Assembly: GCA_038496675.1 (NCBI GenBank)
Contig: CM076660.1
Coordinates: forward strand, 6,271,303-6,335,302
Direction: 5' to 3'
Source of the DNA: Rachycentron canadum
Lineage: Eukaryota; Chordata; Actinopteri; Carangiformes; Rachycentridae
Length of the DNA stretch: 64,000 bases
A program made the translations under genes and the position numbers. Positions 1 to 11,400 of the stretch are shown here, one piece after another (the stretch's first letter is position 1; each line of letters opens with the position of its first letter). The notes beneath the pieces are model-generated. The model had not been told where the DNA came from. It did no database searches and was given only the letters and a program-made list of their open reading frames with translations.

Positions 1-2145
1 CCATGTTTTCTGAGACCTTTCACCCGTTCACAAACAGGAGGCATGAAACACACATGGACACTCTCAGTTGATCTGGTATTTTTTCAAATCAGTGTTTTAC
101 TGATTCCCATCTTGCCTCAAAATTCCTCCTACCACTCATTTCAGTTCTCTTAAAAACCTAACTGCAAACTCAAACTCTCCCACATGCATTAACCCACGCA
201 CACGTACGCAGTCACACATGGAAACGAGCAGGAGTTGGTTCTGTACTCAGCCCAGCCCAGCCAATTTGGCAGCGAGCGTGTTACCATGCCTACAGGCCCA
301 ATCAATACCATGTCTAAAAATAGCTTAACCATAATACTCTTACTTCCAATCGCAGAGGGGTGAACTGGGTAAGAGCAGCATTTATTGTGTAATCTCCAAG
401 ATAACTGTAACCAGTGGCGACCGCAGAGTTAGTGAGCATTGTGCAAAAGCGTGAGTTAATCCCCAACAGGAGGTTTCTCAAGGAAAACCTGACCCTGGGA
501 TTTTATTGGCTGGTGCTGGGATCTCTCAGCAGGTCAGATCAGGAAATCTGGAATGACTTCCTGCTGGGTTAACAGTGGATCATTAGACAGACAGCATGGC
601 CTCAGACACAGCACGACATGCCTGTGCCAACACAAGAGTAATCTTTAAAAACTTGGATAAATGGTAACACAGAGTACTAAAATGGCAATTAAGAACGAAA
701 AGCCCACAGGGCAAAGAGCATATTCACGAGAATGAGTCACAAATTGGCCATTTAGGAGATGATTACTGCTGTACCGCACAAAATGGCAGGATGCCCTTGA
801 CGTCAAACGCAATCTGTTTCAAAGTAATGGTGTCATTCAGATGCTAGTGCCAGGGGAAGCGTGGTTCTGTGTCACTACATTCAATAACTTGGAGCTACGA
901 CATGACCTAGAGAGAGGCACAGCGGGAGGGGGCAGACAGACAGATAGACACAGTGATGATTGGGTGGGGGGGTGGCCTGAGAGATTTAGAGGTGACATGA
1001 CAATAGACATCAAGAGAACAGTAGAACTAAAGCTGAACAAAAATATAAGCTGAAGCCCTGGGATGCAAGAAAAGATGTCGTCTTTCTCTGACGTCTTTCT
1101 CATATTTGTCAGAGAAAGTGTGTTTCCTCATCTAACAGCGGTACAGGCCAAGTTCAGTGCCATTATGGGACCAATTCATTTCAGTGCTGTTGTGAAGAAT
1201 ATGTGCAAGCGTCTATGTCTACCTGCATGTCTGCACAATACTCTTAAAGTGTGTTCTTTTTATACTGTCTCCCTCCACAGCTGAGAGAGGAAGCTGGATA
1301 GGTGGGTGGACCATCAAGGGGGGCCGAGCCTCTGATTTATTTTTGTGTTCGGAGGCAAGGCTCTGACACACATCGCTGGAGCGTGGGTGACAACCCAGGC
1401 TCCATTCATAGACTTCTCTCGTCTTTACCTTCTCTCAACCTCTGTCGGTCTCTGTGTCACACGTCACCACAGCTCTGGCTGCGAACGGGGACACGAATGT
1501 TCTTCATTCATAAAAGGCTCATAAAAAACAAATGAGACTGTTGTCATTAAAGATTTAGTGATTTTGATCCTACTATCAGCCAGTTGATCTTTATTTCACC
1601 TATTTGATGCAAGACAACCACGTTCATAAAAGAATAATTGTTGGTTGTGATTTTCAATCTTTCTGTTGCACATAAAACCACATCTAAAGCAGCAATAGAA
1701 AAGCTCCCTCTTATCTCTGTTTCTGTTTCTCTCAATGGAGCCACTCATCTTGTGTCAACTTCCACTGACTGAAGCTTGAAGAGAGGGATGAGAGGATGAT
1801 TAGCTTTTGTGGTGCCACCCTGGAAGTCAATGGGATTTTTATTTTACATTGTTAGCAACTATCTTTTTAAAGACTGAGTCATGAGTCGCTGGTTTATTTT
1901 ATGTCCTTATTTCAACCCATTCAAAAAACCCATTGACTTTGGGATGAGGGAACAGGAAGAAAGAAATGCTGACTTCATATAAATATGACGCTACCTTGAA
2001 TGCAGGCAACTATCAGCAATACCACCTAGGATAAAACCAAGTCAAAGCCATGTCTGATGTCCTTTGATACCATACAAAGACAAACACTAACGGTTCAATC
2101 TTCCACAACACATTCAGTGCTCTGACCAACACAAAGATTTCTCAC
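1..2145 (-). other. dclk1: dclk1 intron (partial)
   Basis: This stretch lies downstream of the second dclk1 coding exon, whose donor (GTGAGA) starts at 2145. I looked for the next conserved exon, which finishes the second DCX domain, and did not find it, so it lies left of the window. I see no other gene here. The small reading frames at 837-1103, 1063-1284 and 1302-1535 match nothing I recognise. Confidence 0.8.
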
Positions 2146-3511
2146 CAGTTTGCCCTCCAGCGTGTAGATCTTCTTCACCACTCCAGAGTCAAGCTTGATG
2201 GCATCAGTGATGTCGGTCAGGACTTGTTCGTAGGAGTGGGCAGTTTTCTTGTTCAGCAGGATCCTCACAGCTTTGCGAGGCTTCACTCCGCTCCGCACCA
2301 CTGTCACAAGCTTTGGACGTATGAAGTCCTTGTTTTCGCGGCTCTCGGGGGGCCCGGCCTTGGCGCTGCCCAGGGAAGGAGGGCCACGGGAGGACGCAGC
2401 TGAGGCCTTGACGTTCACCGACCAGTTGGGGTTGACGTTTTTTGTGTAATCCAACTTTTTGTAAGCTTCAATGGAGCTGCACACATAGCTGTCACCTGTT
2501 GTGATTGGGGAGGAGGAGATTGCTTACAAAAACAGGAAAAATGGTGAAGAACGTGAAAGAATTCAGAGAAGAAAAATAAACAAAAAAAGAAAAGTGGCTA
2601 CATACGGTAGCATGGGCTGGCTACTTTGCACTATTATTCTAAGAGCAGCCAGCAAATACTTTGATATATTAGACTTTAAAAAGATTTCAACATGGGATAT
2701 TTTGCAGGTTGCTTTTCTTCCTACTTTTTTTTTCTCTTCTATGTCATCAACCAGTCTTCAGACAGTGTACAGATCATGAGAGGTAATCTGAGCTGATCAC
2801 CATATGGCCATCAAATGAGAGCTATAATCATAATAAATCTACATTGTACTGAATTGGATTAGCCATTTTTATAGAGAATTGCCCATAAAATATCATTTTG
2901 AGCCAGATTTCAAACCGGCCTTTAAAAAAAAGTAAATGGGTCTCAATGTGGAACTGTTCACTTCACATTATCCATTGACTGAAATGTGTTACTTTATATA
3001 GCAGGGAGATTAGCAAGGACAGATCACATAATATGGCAGATACAGGTCAGGCACTGTTTTTTCTTAAAGAGAGAGGAAGAGATGCAACTAGATTACAGAT
3101 TATATTGTGGATGCTGAGTTAGGGGCTGCTATAAACTTATATATACTCACCTTCTACCAGCTGGTCAATACTGGTGATCTTCTTGGAGCCATCCAGGGTG
3201 TAGATGGTCCGGACGCCCTGGGGCAGGTTGACGTTGTCGGACAGGGAGCGGGTCAGGTCGGCCAGCAGCGCGTCAAAGGTCCGAAACCTGTCTGTGGAGA
3301 TGGCGTACACTATCCCGTTGAAGTACCTGTCTCCGTTGCGGTAGAATCGGACCTTCTTGGCTCTCTTCTCCGCGCTCAGAGTCTTCAGGGTCCGGGTCCG
3401 ATACAGGCTGCAGTGGGCGCTGTGCGTGGGACTCGGGACCCCGTTCATCTTCGCGCTGGAGCGGCCGTGTCTCTGACCTTTGTCCCGCTCGTCGAAGTGC
3501 TCCATCTCCAT
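2146..3511 (-). CDS. dclk1: dclk1, 5' coding exons (doublecortin-like kinase 1, partial)
   Basis: Two coding exons on the minus strand, 3151-3511 (donor GAAG|GTGAGT) and 2146-2495 (acceptor AACAG|GTGACAGC, donor CTG|GTGAGA), encode the first ~237 residues. The family binds and stabilises microtubules through tandem DCX domains, followed by a Ser/Thr kinase domain (outside the window); it acts in neuronal migration and axon/dendrite transport. Visible landmarks are the acidic start EHFDERDK, the linker PSPTHSAHCS, a full first DCX domain (KKVRFYRNGDRYF through LVEG) and most of the second (DFIRPKLVTVVRSGVKPRKA through IYTLEGKL). The HFDERDK and PTHSAHCS segments fit DCLK1 better than DCLK2. 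Which teleost paralogue (a or b) cannot be decided. The start is unusual: the position of the usual initiator is GTG (3527-3529), so I begin at the next in-frame ATG, 3509-3511, six codons later. The reading frame seen after GKL is intron read-through, not a C terminus. Confidence 0.93.
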
Positions 3512-3546
3512 CTCGCTGCCGAGGCTCACAACTACGGCGGTACTGT
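3512..3546 (-). other. dclk1: dclk1 5' UTR part of exon 2 with strong acceptor
   Basis: Read on the minus strand, a long pyrimidine tract (complement of 3551-3600) ends in CTCCCAG at 3550-3547. An exon therefore begins at 3546, about 35 nt before the ATG used. DCLK1 genes usually carry a separate non-coding first exon, which fits. The acceptor is seen directly; the UTR status is inferred. Confidence 0.7.
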
Positions 3547-3840
3547 CTGGGAGACAAACGGAGAAGGAAGAGGTGGAGGAGGAGGAGGAAGAGGATGAGG
3601 GGGGGAAGGGATGAAGCTACGGTGAAAAGTTTTCAGCAGCGAATAAGTAAACAAAAACAAAGGAAAGAGAAAGAAACGCGAGGAGAGGTCTGCACGGCCG
3701 ATCAAGAGGAGAAGCCAGCCGGTGTTGGTCTCGGTTGCACGGTCTGAAAATAACTCCCTAATGACAGATTAAGTGCTCTTAAGCCGAGCAGTGACGACCA
3801 CACTGTCTGACAGGGTGCGCCTGGGCTGTCCTGACGCGCA

Positions 3841-3917
3841 GATGGATGGATGGATGGATGGATGGATGGATGGATGGATGGATGGATGGATGGATGGATG
3901 GATGGATGGATGGATGG
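3841..3917. repeat. (GATG)n tetranucleotide microsatellite, ~19 units
   Basis: An uninterrupted run of the GATG/ATGG unit covers 77 bp. It lies between the proposed non-coding first exon and the coding exon of dclk1, so it would sit in the 5' UTR intron. It creates a spurious open frame of Met-Asp-Gly-Trp repeats on the plus strand. Confidence 0.97.
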
Positions 3918-3949
3918 CGACTGTCACGAATCGTCCATAGCAGCCGATT

Positions 3950-4700
3950 AATTCCCCTCTTTATAAATATTCACAAGCTCCGCGCACATCGGGACCAACT
4001 GCACCCTTCGTGGAGAGTTGCCAAACACTGGAGCCGCGACCCCACAATAAACAACACGCCTCAAACAGGCTCCTACACCATATTAGAATAAAACGTGCGC
4101 CTCGATCTCGCTTTGACGCCGAGAGGTGCGAATCGTTCCAACACTGGAAGTATCGATCCCTTGTGACTGATCACTTTTGGGGCAGTTGATGAAGAGGAGG
4201 ACAGTGACGTGCTTACCTACACGAGCGATTAACGCCTCTGTGACGGTCACCTCCAGCCTGCCTGATGTGTGCTTTCCCTCCGGGCGAGAAGAAAGAGTTC
4301 AGTGAGCTTATCGCTGTCACTGGATGGTGGTGAACTGTGATCCTGTCCTGGCTGCAGTGACTGAGCCTCCTCTGTGCGTCCCTTTGTTGTCCGGTTGGTG
4401 TGCACCACCACCACCACCACTACACCACCACTACACCACTAAACAGCAGTGCGTGCGTGCGTGCGTGCGTGAGTGTGTATGCGTAGTGAGCAAGAAGCAG
4501 GGGCTGGACTGGAAATGGACTAGGTAGCAGCTGCTTCCCCTCCCATTCTCCTTTCACCCACCTCCTCTCTCCTCCTCCACGTCACTCTGTCGTGATTTCT
4601 CATTCAGCGCCCCCACCCCTCATTAGGATGCAAACCCACGCGTCCCTCCACCCGTGCCGGGGATGCTGCTGGTCCTGCAACCACCAGCCCCCCAGCCCCG
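3950..4700 (-). promoter_or_regulatory. dclk1: CpG-rich putative dclk1 promoter region
   Basis: CG dinucleotides are clearly denser here than in the flanking AT-rich DNA, and the interval surrounds the proposed first exon. It includes short GTGC/GTGCGTGC repeats near 4450-4470 and CACCAC runs near 4406-4440. I infer a CpG-type promoter with no clear TATA box. No individual binding site is claimed. Confidence 0.4.
4217..4330 (-). other. dclk1: Candidate non-coding first exon of dclk1
   Basis: A good donor, GTAG|GTAAGCACG, reads on the minus strand at 4217/4216, in CpG-rich sequence about 670 bp upstream of the coding-exon acceptor. This fits the known non-coding first exon of DCLK1. The upstream edge is a guess, because no TATA box or cap site is evident. 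Confidence 0.4.
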
Positions 4701-7700
4701 AAGACACGCATCGACTGGGGGTGTTTGGGTGGGGTGGGGTGCTCCCTCAGGACAAATTTCAGAGATTTTCCCTTTAATTTTCCCTTCGATTCACAATCAT
4801 TTGTCTTCCATTCTCTTCCTTTCAACGGCAACAAATACATTTCTGGAAAATTTCCCAGTCACAGAAGTTAATGGAGTCACCCTTCATACTGTAAATTTCA
4901 TCTTCATTTCACATGTAGGCTTTATCTACATTGGAACCTAAACAAGAAATATAAAGTGTACACTAGTTTGGTGTATAAAAGGGCTAATCCCATCTCATTA
5001 AAACCTTGAGACTATAAGCACAGAGCAGCATTATGTTTAACCTACTAGAATATTTGCATGTGAGATGTTATGTAACACACTTACTCCATTGTATACACTA
5101 GGGGTCTCAAGGCAGCTGAAACCTAAACTATAATAGTCAGACTATACAGAGCAGCTGCGTGGCAAGTCTAAATGATTTTAACATATCATGTCGTTTTACG
5201 AAGAACTCATACAACATAAAGAATCATGAAGGACGAGAGGATGCTGCTGTCTCATTATCATACACTTGTTTCTTCCTAAAAGCCCCTTAAGCATGTTTGC
5301 ATGTGGCAGCAGGAAATAGTTTCTCCGAGCGATGGAAAGAGATAAAGACCACTGACCTACATCCTGGCCTCTTGAGACCACCTAATTCTGCTCCATCACC
5401 ACTCCCTGGTGAACCATGCGAGTGAGTGCGTGTTACCCAGCCTTCATCTGTGCTAGTGATAGTGAAAGTTACAGCTCCAGTCTGATTAAACACTGTCCCT
5501 CCGCCATTGTGTTTACAGTGGTTTAACATGTGGAAGACACTGCTTTACATGCGGAACATGTCACAGCTTCATGTGTCACTTTCTTTGCAACTATGTGACA
5601 TTATGTGACATTTGTTTTCAGAGGTCACAGACCATCTAATTCATCAAATCCAAACTATATTAGACATTTTAATGGACACAGTATTTGATTGCATCTTTTA
5701 TCAGTGCTTCCGAGAGTAGACCTGCTTGTATGAACATGCACCACCACCAGCTTTTTCTATTTTGAGGAGACACAGGGACCCAGTGTGCGTCACAAACTGG
5801 GGGTTGACAAGGTGTCCCTGTCTAAATTAATCAGGGCACATGTAGGGGAGACTGTCTTTAGACCAGTGCAAGAAAGATGGAGGAAAGGGACAGGACACAG
5901 TCAAGGACTTAAAAGCAGGGCCACGGTCCCATTTCCAAAGGAATTTGCAAGTCAATGCTGATATTCATCGTGTCCCCATGTGTTCAAATAACAAAGGAAC
6001 ACATAAAAATGAGAAATGGATTTTAGCATTGCTGTGGATTCATATGTTTGTAGCATTTTAAAACCCAGGGTTTCATTTCACATATTCTTAGAAGCTATTA
6101 AAACCTTTCTAAGTAATCAAGCATAGAGAATATAACGGTTTATTTTCATCCTCATTTGTAACAACATGGCAGCTGACCAATTACTGACTGGCCAAAATCA
6201 CATCAAAAAGATATCAGCTTGTAATATTGCGTCGACGCAAGTAATGAAATGGATCCAATTCTTCATAGAGGCCATCTCTGCTCCTGGAGCATGACAAGGC
6301 AATTTCCTGAGATTCAATTGACTTGTATATAAAGAGATGGAGGATTTTGGCATTTGTGAGTAAGAGTATCAAATTTTATGCCAAAACTTTTTAACTTTTA
6401 ACAGTTGTTTCAGTGACACTAAAAAAAACACACACACACAAGCAAAAACGCAGTTTAACCCATCTCTGCAAATTCATTGCACACCTCTATGAGATCAATG
6501 ATAATTGAATTTCTTTTAGAATCATAAAAGTAATAAAAGTCAGAGTCTAACTCAAGTTGAGTCACATGCATATGCATGTCAGTGTAGTTATGCACACTTC
6601 CAAATCTGTCTTCACACACATGCACTTGCAGGCACGCTGAGTGCAGAAAGAAGGGCTAACTGAATTAGCATGAGCGGGCAGCAGTGGTGTGATTCATGGT
6701 GTTTTGACAGATACTGTAGTCATTTGTCACCATGTTTCACCTGTCAGCAGCAGCAGGCTGGTTGCAGCGAGTTGTACAAGAATGAGCTTGTGCATGAAAC
6801 TGAGAAAGAGAGGAAAGAGGGAGAGACAGTGGCGCGCAGCAAATGTGCTCACTCTTTTATAAGGCAACATGGACCGGCTATCTTGAAATTAAGTCATTAA
6901 TCTAAGACAAAGAACCTGTCACGGCAGTGCATTTAGGATTATATACACCAGGGCAGCTAGACATACAGTATCAGACATAGAAGCAAAACACAGCTCGCAC
7001 TGTGCTGTTCCAGTGATTTTAGACTTTATAGTCAAAACTGGTAGTTGGAAATGAAAGCATTTGGTTTGGACTGATGATGTAATCATTTGATACTTTAAGG
7101 AGTTGTTTTATTGGAGGAATTAACTGATAATTACTCTGTGATTACGCCATATTTTAGGTGTTACATCCAAAATTTGTTACAATTTATCAACATCTGTGTT
7201 TGGAGTTCTTCCTATCAGGTACTTTTAACTTGAAATTTTTCACAATTGAACTTTTATTTATTCATGTTAGGAAGTGTTGAAGGCAGGGCTTCCAGAGTCA
7301 TGATAATTGTCATTTGGGCTGGTCAGGCACCTTGTTTAAGCCCAGTTCCAGTGTCTTGGGTATACAGTCTCAGAATAAATAATAAATAACTCATCATTAT
7401 GAATTTTTATATTTGCCTGCAACCTCTTGTCTCAAAACCCAATTTTAGGTCTGAACTTATTCACTTACTCACAGAATTTACAGACAGACATTTACAAACA
7501 GTTAAGAAAACTGTTATATGCCAAGTGGAGAATACTGAGTGATGGATTCATGCTGGTTTTGCCCATAAGATCATGTCCTATATTATGAGATACTATTTTA
7601 ATTCAGTGTTTTGAGGCTGTTAAGAACTGAACCCATCCTTCACTAACACGAATGAAACGGCTTCTGGTACTTTTCATATTCATTACTGAATCTTATATGA

Positions 7701-7825
7701 AAACAGATTTCTCACACCCACATTTATGAAGGTGGTCAGTGGGTGAGATGGGGGTGACTGGTTGCGCTGTAGCTGAACCACATCATGGTGGACAATGATA
7801 CTGCTTACGTAATACAAGTCGTAGG

Positions 7826-7856
<31 letters not shown>

Positions 7857-8270
7857 AAGTAAGAAAATAAGAAACTGCAGTGATACTAGAAATGTCAGAC
7901 TCAGCAGGCTCCTGGCACATTAGGATATGACCTCCCTACACCCAAAGCCTCTAAAATCTCTCCCTCTTTATTATTTCTCCTTACAAAAAAAAAAAAACAT
8001 GAAATTTTGAGTTTAGTGTAACACTGTATTGGGCATAAAATAAGCACTTTAATTCTAACTGTGGCACGTGGGTGGAAAACCTACATAGGAACTGCATTGT
8101 TTTTTTTTCACAGTCAGCCTCAGAGAAATGTGAAAAAAAGCAGAAGGAAGCCAAAAGACACAGCGAAACACAATGAATATCTGAACTGAAATAACTCCAG
8201 TATGTCCAGAGGACCCGTGTTTCTTTAAAAAAAAAAAATTAAAAAAAAAAAAGGCTAAATCATCAGATGT
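4700..8270. other. Intergenic: dclk1 promoter to ccdc169 3' end
   Basis: No gene was recognised. The interval is AT-rich, with a poly(A) run at 7839-7858 and shorter A runs near 7985 and 8228-8252. The longest frames (4604-4840, 5196-5529, 6670-6900) lack splice-supported or family similarity and look like chance. Confidence 0.6.
7967..7972 (-). terminator. ccdc169: Candidate poly(A) signal for ccdc169
   Basis: TTTATT on the plus strand reads AATAAA in the gene direction, about 300 nt after the proposed ccdc169 stop codon. Other A-rich sequence lies between, so this is only the most likely candidate. Confidence 0.35.
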
Positions 8271-8273
8271 GGG

Positions 8274-8456
8274 TTAGGGATTGTGTTCCAGGTAGTGCTT
8301 TAAGGTGGGTAACCTGCTTCCCCTTTGGAATTTCTTCTCTTCTCTTCTCTCTGCTGTTGCTCCACAACCACCTCCTCCTTTCACAAGTGCTCCACCTCTT
8401 CCATCTTCTTTTCTTTCTTCTCCTTTCTTAGAGTCAGCCTCTGACTTCCTGCTGGT
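8274..8456 (-). CDS. ccdc169: ccdc169 terminal exon (less certain)
   Basis: This is the least certain part of the ccdc169 model. The exon opens in phase 0 after an AAGCAG acceptor and encodes 60 residues rich in Lys, Glu and Gly, ending LPTLKHYLEHNP before TAA at 8276-8274. Human CCDC169 also ends in a short basic tail with a similar Leu-Pro...His-Pro ending. The match of total length with the human protein argues for it; the low-complexity composition argues for caution. Confidence 0.6.
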   Translation of the reverse strand, partial: TSRKSEADSKKGEERKEDGRGGALVKGGGGCGATAERREEKKFQRGSRLPTLKHYLEHNP

Positions 8457-11400
8457 CTGCTTCCCTCTATGCACCAAGACATAAGTAGGAGAGAGGTACA
8501 GCGGGTGAATGAATGCTCATTGCTCCAACTGGATTCATTATTAACTAACTGCAAAGTTTAGTCTTATCCCAAAACACACGAGTTTACACAGAAAGGTTAC
8601 TATATATACTCACAATGTGTCAGACAGTTAGAGTCTACCAAGATTTTGGTTTCTTCTCTGGTATATGACCTTGTCTCTGTTTATTCTGAGGGCTCCTAGA
8701 GGATCTCCTATACCACTTGTTCCCTGTTGTTTCATTACATTTTACATACACATTTCACATTAAAGCCATCAGTCAATGCAGCTCTCTACCAGCTTTCTTT
8801 AGACGTCTGCAGTTCTAACAGAAACTTTTTTATTAAATTAGGTTAGAAGCAATAGCTATATTCTGTACACTCTATATATTAGTCAATTTTTACTCCAAGT
8901 GTACTTTTATTGTTTTTCTGTGTAAAGTGATGTAATTTTGTTACTTATCTCTTGCATTTTGTTTTATTTCTGTATGTCATTTACACGTGTATATTTTACT
9001 GTGACTGATGATAAAAATGAGCACTCTGCTAACTGGGATAAAATATATCCAAAAGCAATTTTGTACATTGTCCCTTCTAAGTAAATCAAATAAAGAATGA
9101 AAATAAAAATCAATTGAAAGATACACTCAGAAAATGTCACCTATGTGAAGCTAATAATATTCCTAATTTTTGAAGCCTGTTTTAATTCACAGAGTAGCTG
9201 TTCACATTATTGTGTCCATCACCTGTAACTGCTGTGCCTCACTGAACTCCTCAGTTTGCTGTCTAGTGCCCTCTGTGGCTGAGTGGAGTACTGTCGCCTG
9301 TGGGCTTCAAGAGTGGAGGAGAGCTGTGGCAAGGGACAGTTCATTTGCAGTAATTACATGAGGTTAACGGCAGACACATAAAACACATGACATACATACA
9401 CGTTTTAGCTGTAAGTACATGTAATGCATGTGTGTCTTCCCTTTGCTCCATCAGTTACACGCGGTCACATGCTACACGAACACAAAGATTTGTTTCTACA
9501 ATTTTAAGAGAGAGATGTAGTTGTGTGTCCTTGCAGCTGCATTAGCTTCAGCCCTGCAGAAACCAGTGCTGTCGCAGCATAAAGCAGAAAGTCCTTGACT
9601 AAATTATTTTTGTTGAACAGGGACTCACCTATTATATAACAGGACAAGAGGATGAATGAGAAATCATAACTAAACTTGAAAGCGAAGAGCTAAAGAGCAC
9701 GCCAGTCTGCTCTATATAGTGCACTGCCCTTGTGGCACTTAACCGTGGCAGCAGTTCTTCAGTGAATATTCAATGATTCATAGTAAACAGTCTTGGTTAG
9801 AGAGCTACTACAGGAGTGATGATCACCACTCTTGACACGATGTAGGTGAATGCTTACCTTAGCAATCTCTGAAAGATACGCCCGTCTCTCATCATTGGTT
9901 TTATGAAATGCCTGATATTTGAAAGAGAGAAGCCATCATGAAGTCTCCAATGTTAATGAGCAACAGATTACAATAAGGGATTACAGGCTGTACAGGCTGT
10001 GTGCTAAACCTTCATTCAACTAATATCTTGCTGTTTGCTGAGCAGAACAATAAACAAAGAACCAAATCGCTCAACTAAGAGCATATTGGTCCAGTCGTAG
10101 CAGCATGGGACAAAGGTCAGGGTTCCATTTTGCATCAATGGTTGTTAAAAAAATAAGAATGCAAAACAAAAATATCAGCCAAATCCCTTTTAATCCTGTG
10201 CTAATGATGGTAATTTGTAACTGAAATATTTATTCCCTGGAAAATTTTAAAGCTGCTTGTATAAGAAATAATAAAACCAGAGCAGAATACATTGTGACCT
10301 TCAATAATACTCAGCACAAAATCTCTCGAACAACAGGAATAGCTGAGTCCAACACCTTTCCCTCCTGCTCAGTTCTTAGATGACAGTCCATCAGCTGACT
10401 CTGGAGGTCAGACCTCTCCTCAGTCAGGACCTTCAGTCGCTGTCTCAGTGTCTCCTGCGGCAAAGTGTTTCCCATTAATGAGCAAAACTCGCAACAGAGT
10501 AGCCACAAAGTATAAAGGTGTTGTGCTGCTGTGTCGTGCCATCCACCAGGATCAAACAATAACAGAATATGTTAGCGTAGAAAGCATGAGTACAAGAATG
10601 GATTAGGCTCATACATTATTTAAAAAACACATTAGAGCTGAGACACAGCAAGGTTACAAGAGATTTATAGGACAGTGCAGAGCAACGAGACCTGGTGCAT
10701 TTCTAGGTCTGGAACAGTCTCTACCTTGTTCTTGCAATCCCCAAAATAAACATCTGTAGTCAGCTGTAATGATTTTCACTGTGAGCAGTGTGTTTAAAGA
10801 TGCAACGTTTGTACCATTTTTGAAGAGTCAGTCTGGTGTTTTCTAATCACCAACTAATCAGCCAAGTATTTTATGAAGCCTGGAGTTAAATTTCTGTGCC
10901 TGCATTTGAATGTGTGTTAAAACATACATGTGTGGATTAATTCTATGTATTCATATATTATATGTGGCTAATTTCATTGCCTTGATCAGTGATTGTGAGT
11001 TTTTTTCACAAAGCAGAGGATATTCACTCAAATAAATTCATTCAAGTAAGATAATTGACTGATGAATAGGAAGGATTGAGGAGTTGTATGAGCACTGATG
11101 CTATAAAACTGCACCTGCATCAGTGCTACAAATGTTCAAGCAAGATACTGTAATTATCTTTTATCTCTTATTCGTTACACATCAGTATCATCCTTACATT
11201 TACTCAGTGCACTGATGAAAAATAATCTACTTTTTTCTCACATAATCAATCTGTTTTAGTGTCACGCTCACAGTTTGACTACAGATCTTCAGTCCACAAT
11301 CTTGGGGTCACTTCATGGCTACACTAATGAGCATCTGTTAATTCTGCCTTAAGGCACACAGACACACACATATTTAAACTGCAGTGTGCAACCATTCAGC

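Noticed and set aside
2101..2145. C-terminal tail RNLCVGQSTE... after the second dclk1 exon
   Set aside because: It is intron read-through past a consensus GTGAGA donor.
3107..3598. 163-codon plus-strand frame
   Set aside because: It is the antisense of the dclk1 coding exon and its purine-rich acceptor region; the minus strand is the real gene.
3846..4091. Met-Asp-Gly-Trp repeat protein
   Set aside because: Translation of the (GATG)n microsatellite.
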